Shown piece after piece: positions 59,908 through 64,000 of a stretch of DNA of 64,000 nucleotides. This stretch comes from JAVWMQ01 sp036646055 (GTDB lineage Bacteria > Bacillota > Clostridia > Peptostreptococcales > Anaerovoracaceae). Each line of letters begins with the position of its first letter. Within the stretch, counting starts at the first letter, position 1. The notes beneath the pieces were generated by a model that saw only the letters and a program-made list of their open reading frames with translations, had not been told where the DNA came from and did not search any database. The position numbers and the translations under genes were made by a program. The stretch covers positions 124,001 to 188,000 of the forward strand of contig JAVXMY010000004.1 in assembly GCA_036646055.1 (NCBI GenBank), given 5' to 3'.

Positions 59908-59936
59908 TAACAATTATCTCGTACTTATAATTGTTA
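59908..59936. repeat. 10-bp inverted repeat in the acd leader
   Basis: TAACAATTAT (59908-59917) and ATAATTGTTA (59927-59936), exact, around 9 nt. It contains Rex-like half-sites TAACAA/TTGTTA in outward orientation. Confidence 0.6.
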
Positions 59937-59952
59937 ACAGTAAATAAGGTAA

Positions 59953-59970
59953 TTGTTATTTTTATAACAA
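59953..59970. promoter_or_regulatory. Rex-like operator upstream of acd-etfBA
   Basis: TTGTTAT-TTTT-ATAACAA, an exact 7-bp palindrome with 4-nt spacer. The clostridial Rex consensus is TTGTTAA-N4-TTAACAA; only the innermost base of each half differs. Rex senses the NADH/NAD+ ratio and often controls bcd-etf operons. A possible promoter (TTGCAA then TAAATA on the minus strand, 18-nt spacer) lies just upstream. Confidence 0.6.
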
Positions 59971-60061
59971 CTCCTTTTATATTTAAACATTTTTTTGTTT
60001 TAATTGCAAGAGTTTTTCAATAAATTCTTACTATTATTATCTTTTTTTAATAAAAACATTT

Positions 60062-61246
60062 TTATTTAGGATATATCTCTATAGTTTCTATTGAATCCAC
60101 AGCATTTTCAACTAATTCTTCAACATTAAGCTTTCCCTCAGATTCAAGTATTTTAGCTAATTTAGGCTTTGTTACTGGATGCTTTGGAAGGAATACAGTA
60201 CAGCAATCCTCATAAGGTAAAATCGATGTATCATAGGTATCAATATCTTTGGCAATATCCATAATATCAACCTTGTCCATAGCAATTAATGGTCTCATAA
60301 CTGGCATAGTCACAGAATTATCAGTTACAACTAATGATTCAGCTGTTTGACTGGCAACCTGGCCTAAGCTTTCTCCAGTAATTAGCATATTACATTGATA
60401 TTTTTCTGCAACTTTTTCAGCAATTTTCATCATAAATCTTCTAACTAAAATTGTTGTCTCATCTTGAGGACAGTTCTTAACAATTTCTTCTTGAATAGGA
60501 AGTAAATTTATAACATGCATTTTAAACCTACTACAATAAATGGCTAAAATACTTGCAAGTTCTTCAACCTTTTCCTGAGCTCTCTCACTTGTATAAGGAT
60601 ATGAATGGAAATGAAGAGCCTCAATATACATTCCCCTCTTAGCCATCATAAATGCAGCTACAGGACTATCTATTCCTCCAGAAAGAAGAATTAATCCCTT
60701 GCCATTAGTTCCAAGTGGTAAGCCTCCAAATCCTTTAATTCTCTGCTGATAGATATAGGTTTTATCTCTTCTTACATCTACATATAAATAGACATCAGGA
60801 TTATGAACATCTACCTTAAGAACCTTACACCCCTTTAGTACTGCTCCACCAACTTGTTTTGCAATATCCGGAGATTTAACAGGAAAATTTTTGTCAGCTC
60901 TTTTGGCATCCACCTTAAAAGTTTTAACTCCCTGTTCATCAATAAGCTTTAACATGTATTCAACTGAAGCTTCATAAATATCTTCCATATTTGATTCAAG
61001 TTCAACTGCAGGGCTAATAGAAGCCACTCCAAACACTTTGGATATTTCTTTAATTACTAAATTCTTATCTAAATCTTTTGGAGTTCTAACAAAAATCAAA
61101 CCTTCGTGTCTATTAACCTTAACATTGTCATACTTCCTAAGAAGCTTTCTAATTCTTTCAACAAGCATTCTTTCAAAGTAAGGTTTGTTCTGACCTTTTA
61201 ATGCAACCTCGCCAGCTCTTACAATATATACATTTTTATCTTCCAT
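60062..61246 (-). CDS. thiI: tRNA 4-thiouridine synthase ThiI, no rhodanese domain
   Basis: Makes 4-thiouridine at tRNA position 8, and in some bacteria helps thiazole synthesis. A 394-residue protein with an N-terminal ferredoxin-like/THUMP region (about 1-165) and a PP-loop L-S-G-G-I-D-S-P near 190. There is no C-terminal rhodanese domain, so sulfur should come from a dedicated desulfurase; one is encoded directly upstream. The ATG at 61246 has SD GGGAG; the frame opens to 61291. Confidence 0.95.
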   Translation of the reverse strand: MEDKNVYIVRAGEVALKGQNKPYFERMLVERIRKLLRKYDNVKVNRHEGLIFVRTPKDLDKNLVIKEISKVFGVASISPAVELESNMEDIYEASVEYMLKLIDEQGVKTFKVDAKRADKNFPVKSPDIAKQVGGAVLKGCKVLKVDVHNPDVYLYVDVRRDKTYIYQQRIKGFGGLPLGTNGKGLILLSGGIDSPVAAFMMAKRGMYIEALHFHSYPYTSERAQEKVEELASILAIYCSRFKMHVINLLPIQEEIVKNCPQDETTILVRRFMMKIAEKVAEKYQCNMLITGESLGQVASQTAESLVVTDNSVTMPVMRPLIAMDKVDIMDIAKDIDTYDTSILPYEDCCTVFLPKHPVTKPKLAKILESEGKLNVEELVENAVDSIETIEIYPK

Positions 61247-61256
61247 TATTTTCTCC

Positions 61257-62384
61257 CTATCTAAAACTACCAAGCAATCTAAATCTATCAACTGCCAATT
61301 TAACTTTATCTATTACATAATCCATATCTTCAATAGTATTAAACTTGTTCAAGCTAAACCTAATAGCACTATCAATTGCCTTATGATCTAGCCCCATAGC
61401 ACCAAGTACATGGCTGCCACCCTTCTTATTAGAAGAACACGCAGATCCAGAAGATACATAAATTCCATCTTGCTCCAAAGTATGAAGAATGACTTCACTG
61501 CGAGTCCCCAAAAACGAAACATTTAAAACAGTATCCACACTATTTTCTGGAGTATTAACCACAATATCCTTAATTTGATCAACCAAACCGGCCTTCAAAT
61601 ACGCCTTAACTGCCTTAGTATCACCTTTAACCTTAGATAATTCAGCGGCAAGGCCAAACCCTGCTATAGCCGGAACATTTTCCGTACCTGACCTAAGCCC
61701 TTTTTCCTGTCCGCCTCCAATAATCAAAGGTTTGAAATTTAATCCCTTCTTAATATAAAGGGCACCAATACCCTTAGGACCATGAATCTTATGTCCACTA
61801 ACACTAATAAGATCTACCTTAGGAACACTCATCTTGCCAAAAGCTTGAACTGCATCAGTATGAAAAATCGAATTTCCTCTATTTCTATACATCTCTTCAA
61901 TATTCATAATTGTACCAACTTCATTATTAACAGTCATAATGGTTGTCAAAATAGTATCCTCTGTGACAGCATTTTTATAATCATCAATGTTCACATTACA
62001 ATACTTATCCACTGGCAAGTAAATAACTTGAAATCCCATCTTTTCTAATTTAGCAAGAGGCTCTAAAACAGCAGGATGTTCAACCTGAGTTGTAATTATT
62101 CTCTTACCATATCTCTTCCTTGATTCAGCTACAGAAAATAACGCAGAATTATCGCTTTCAGTCCCTCCAGAAGTAAACAAAATTTCTTCTGGCCTTGCAA
62201 AAAGCTCTCCTGCCATTTGTTCTCTTGCGGTTTTTATTCTCTTCTCCGCAGCTATACCTATTCTATGTAAAGAAGAAGGATTTCCAAAATCTTCTTCCAT
62301 TATATTCATCATCAATTTAGTTACTTCATCATACTGTCTTGTTGTTGAACTATTATCCAAATAGACCATTCTTGATTCCTTCAC
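61257..62384 (-). CDS. Cysteine desulfurase (NifS/IscS family)
   Basis: A 375-residue PLP enzyme. V-Y-L-D-N-S-S-T-T start, PLP Lys in S-V-S-G-H-K-I-H-G-P-K-G near residue 199, and catalytic Cys in S-S-G-S-A-C-S-S near 324. Gene order with thiI matches the NifZ-ThiI pair of Bacillus, so it probably feeds sulfur to ThiI. GTG at 62384 and ATG at 62369 both have an SD (GGGG and AAGGA). Confidence 0.95.
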   Translation of the reverse strand: MKESRMVYLDNSSTTRQYDEVTKLMMNIMEEDFGNPSSLHRIGIAAEKRIKTAREQMAGELFARPEEILFTSGGTESDNSALFSVAESRKRYGKRIITTQVEHPAVLEPLAKLEKMGFQVIYLPVDKYCNVNIDDYKNAVTEDTILTTIMTVNNEVGTIMNIEEMYRNRGNSIFHTDAVQAFGKMSVPKVDLISVSGHKIHGPKGIGALYIKKGLNFKPLIIGGGQEKGLRSGTENVPAIAGFGLAAELSKVKGDTKAVKAYLKAGLVDQIKDIVVNTPENSVDTVLNVSFLGTRSEVILHTLEQDGIYVSSGSACSSNKKGGSHVLGAMGLDHKAIDSAIRFSLNKFNTIEDMDYVIDKVKLAVDRFRLLGSFR

Positions 62385-62386
62385 TA

Positions 62387-63037
62387 TTATTCCCCTTTAT
62401 TTAAAACATATTTACAAGTCTGAAAAACACTTTCGTGTTTAACAGCTTTAACATCAAATTTCATTATATCAAACACAAATTGCATAATAACACTCATACC
62501 AAACATGCACAAAACTGTACCTATGCCAATTTTAGCTCCCATTAGCCAACCAATAATCATAACCGAGGTTTCCAAAATACCTTTGATAACTCCAATTGGA
62601 AAATGATCAATTTTCTTGCCTAAAGCAACCATAAGTGAATCCCTAGGACCACACCCAAGACCGGGTTTAATGTAATAATAACAGCCAAAACTCAAAACCA
62701 CCTGACCAATTAACATAACCAGAAGTCCCATAAAAAAGTTTTCTTGCATAGGTAGTATATCAAAGTGATTAAACACGTCAACTATTTTACCAATAATAAC
62801 AGCATTTAAAATACTAATTATTCCAATCTTCTCACCAACTATAACGTCAATAACAAGTACTGCAACACTAATAATCAAAACAGCATCACCATAGAGCATT
62901 CCCGTCTTCATTGAAACTCCAATTGCAAGAGCATCCCATGGTGCTAATCCAATATTAGCTTGAATTAAAAAATATATACCAACTGCACATAAGAACAGTC
63001 CAAAATTACCAATTAAAAATTTTTTTACGTAATTCAT
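62387..63037 (-). CDS. YczE/YyaS/YitT-like membrane protein
   Basis: A 216-residue protein with about five predicted helices. The N-terminal N-I-G-L-A-P-W-D-A-L-A-I-G motif and G-L-G-C-G-P-R-D-S-L-M-V in the second half are the YczE family signature, an internal duplication. Role unknown. Upstream of the desulfurase by 2 nt, so in its operon. Confidence 0.88.
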   Translation of the reverse strand: MNYVKKFLIGNFGLFLCAVGIYFLIQANIGLAPWDALAIGVSMKTGMLYGDAVLIISVAVLVIDVIVGEKIGIISILNAVIIGKIVDVFNHFDILPMQENFFMGLLVMLIGQVVLSFGCYYYIKPGLGCGPRDSLMVALGKKIDHFPIGVIKGILETSVMIIGWLMGAKIGIGTVLCMFGMSVIMQFVFDIMKFDVKAVKHESVFQTCKYVLNKGE

Positions 63038-63051
63038 TTATTCTCCATTTT

Positions 63052-63079
63052 AAAAGGGTAGCAATTAAGCCACCCTTTT
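63052..63079 (-). terminator. Terminator of rny
   Basis: AAAAGGGT (63052-63059) pairs with ACCCTTTT (63072-63079), with T on the minus strand, 10 nt after the rny stop. Confidence 0.8.
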
Positions 63080-63089
63080 ATTTTAACAT

Positions 63090-64000
63090 TTATTTTGCGT
63101 AATCTACAGCTCTTGTCTCTCTTACAATGTTTACTTTAATCTGGCCTGGGTAATTTAATTCAGCTTCAATTTTCTTTGAAATCTCTCTAGCCAAATATGC
63201 CATTTCATCATCCTTAACCTGATCAGGTTTAGCGATAATTCTAATTTCTCTACCTGCCTGAATAGCAAATGATTTATCAACTCCTGGTGTAGTGTTAGCA
63301 ATTTCTTCTAGCGCTTCTAGTCTCTTAATATAAGTTTCTAGAGTTTCTCTTCTAGCTCCTGGTCTAGCTGCAGATAGTGCATCAGCAGCAGCAATTAAAA
63401 CTGCTTCCATTGAAGTTGGTTCATAATCGCCATGATGAGATTTCATCGCATCGATAATTTCCTGAGGTTCTTTATATTTCTTTAGAACCTCCATACCAAT
63501 TTCAACGTGAGTTCCTTCTCTTTCATGGTCTAAAGCCTTACCAATGTCATGAAGTAGTCCAGCTCTCTTAGCTAAAGTTGCATCCATTCCAAGTTCGTTT
63601 GCCATTAAGCCTGCTAATTCTGCTACTTCTTCAGAATGCTTTAATACATTCTGTCCATAAGAAGTTCTAAACTTAAGTCTACCAAGAAGTTTAACTAATT
63701 CTGGATGTAAGTTATGAACGCCAACATCAAATGTTACCTGTTCACCTGCATCCTTAATAATTTGTTTAAGCTCTCTTTCAGATTTGTTAACCATCTCTTC
63801 AATTCTTGCAGGATGGATTCTTCCATCTGTAATTAATTTTTCAAGAGTTAGTTTGGCAACCTCTCTTCTAATTGGATCAAATCCTGATAAAATTACTGCT
63901 TCCGGTGTATCGTCGATAATCAACTCAATACCTGTAGCTGTTTCAATAGCTCTGATATTTCTACCCTCTCTACCGATAATTCTACCTTTCATTTCTTCAT
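63090..64000 (-). CDS. rny: Ribonuclease Y, C-terminal part (gene continues off the right edge)
   Basis: Endoribonuclease that starts mRNA decay. The visible C-terminal 300 residues contain the KH domain (M-K-G-R-I-I-G-R-E-G-R-N-I-R) and the HD domain with H-S-E-E-V near 120 and L-L-H-D-I-G-K near 147, ending in the usual R-E-T-R-A-V-D-Y-A-K. The missing N-terminus (TM and coiled coil, about 200 residues) lies beyond 64000. Confidence 0.96.
   Translation of the reverse strand, partial: EEMKGRIIGREGRNIRAIETATGIELIIDDTPEAVILSGFDPIRREVAKLTLEKLITDGRIHPARIEEMVNKSERELKQIIKDAGEQVTFDVGVHNLHPELVKLLGRLKFRTSYGQNVLKHSEEVAELAGLMANELGMDATLAKRAGLLHDIGKALDHEREGTHVEIGMEVLKKYKEPQEIIDAMKSHHGDYEPTSMEAVLIAAADALSAARPGARRETLETYIKRLEALEEIANTTPGVDKSFAIQAGREIRIIAKPDQVKDDEMAYLAREISKKIEAELNYPGQIKVNIVRETRAVDYAK

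Noticed and set aside
1..64000. CRISPR array, prophage, transposase or integrase genes
   Set aside because: I saw no spaced direct repeats of CRISPR type and no recognisable phage or transposase protein. The only accessory-looking stretch is 11.1-13.3 kb.
1..64000. tRNA or rRNA genes and known metabolite riboswitches
   Set aside because: None recognised in the intergenic regions; the only structured RNAs I can support are rnpB and the probable 6S RNA.

Overview
The window is low-GC, gene-dense bacterial DNA that reads as a strictly anaerobic member of the Clostridia. The basis is the dnaG-rpoD-trmK-nif3 cluster with type A RNase P RNA beside it, many iron-sulfur flavoenzymes, an [FeFe]-hydrogenase-like protein, an acyl-CoA dehydrogenase/Etf set and Firmicutes-type promoters and Shine-Dalgarno (SD) sequences. 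I cannot name the species. One 100-N scaffold gap lies at 52547-52646. Most genes are on the minus strand.

Left part (1-22 kb). It holds housekeeping and surface functions: ung, the UPF0210/UPF0237 pair, a radical SAM enzyme with msrA, a two-component system divergent from an acidic PepSY protein, a membrane Ser/Thr kinase divergent from a helix-turn-helix protein, and a short decayed island at 11.1-13.3 kb. The island carries remnants of a methyltransferase, a PLD-helicase and a GNAT enzyme, plus a well-supported 33-residue membrane ORF. Then come aroK, DUF554 and SanA-like genes, a MacB/FtsX-type ABC exporter behind a palindromic promoter, hemolysin III, a D,D-carboxypeptidase and a K+ channel-like protein. 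A probable 6S RNA lies at about 22.2-22.4 kb.

Middle part (22-39 kb). It has yebC, a 1415-residue 2-hydroxyacyl-CoA dehydratase activase-type protein, a MATE transporter, a DUF975-CmpB fusion, rnpB, the dnaG-rpoD-trmK-nif3 operon and a secreted glucosaminidase behind a WalR-like direct repeat. It ends with a three-gene redox operon: a TlpA-like lipoprotein, a CD1871A-type CxxC micro-protein and a NapH-like ferredoxin.

Right part (39-64 kb). Three electron-transfer units stand out. (1) A NuoE/NuoF/large flavo-FeS protein operon lacks an H-cluster and a formate dehydrogenase catalytic Cys/Sec; it best fits an Stn-type bifurcating transhydrogenase. (2) A group B-like [FeFe]-hydrogenase ORF sits with prmA and rsmE. 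(3) An acyl-CoA dehydrogenase-etfB-etfA operon has a ferredoxin-fused EtfA, as in caffeyl-CoA reductase (CarCDE), and a Rex-like operator upstream. Together they would balance NADH, NADPH and ferredoxin. The rest is housekeeping: holA, comEC, dtd, a class A PBP, maf, thiI with a cysteine desulfurase, a YczE-like membrane protein and the end of rny.
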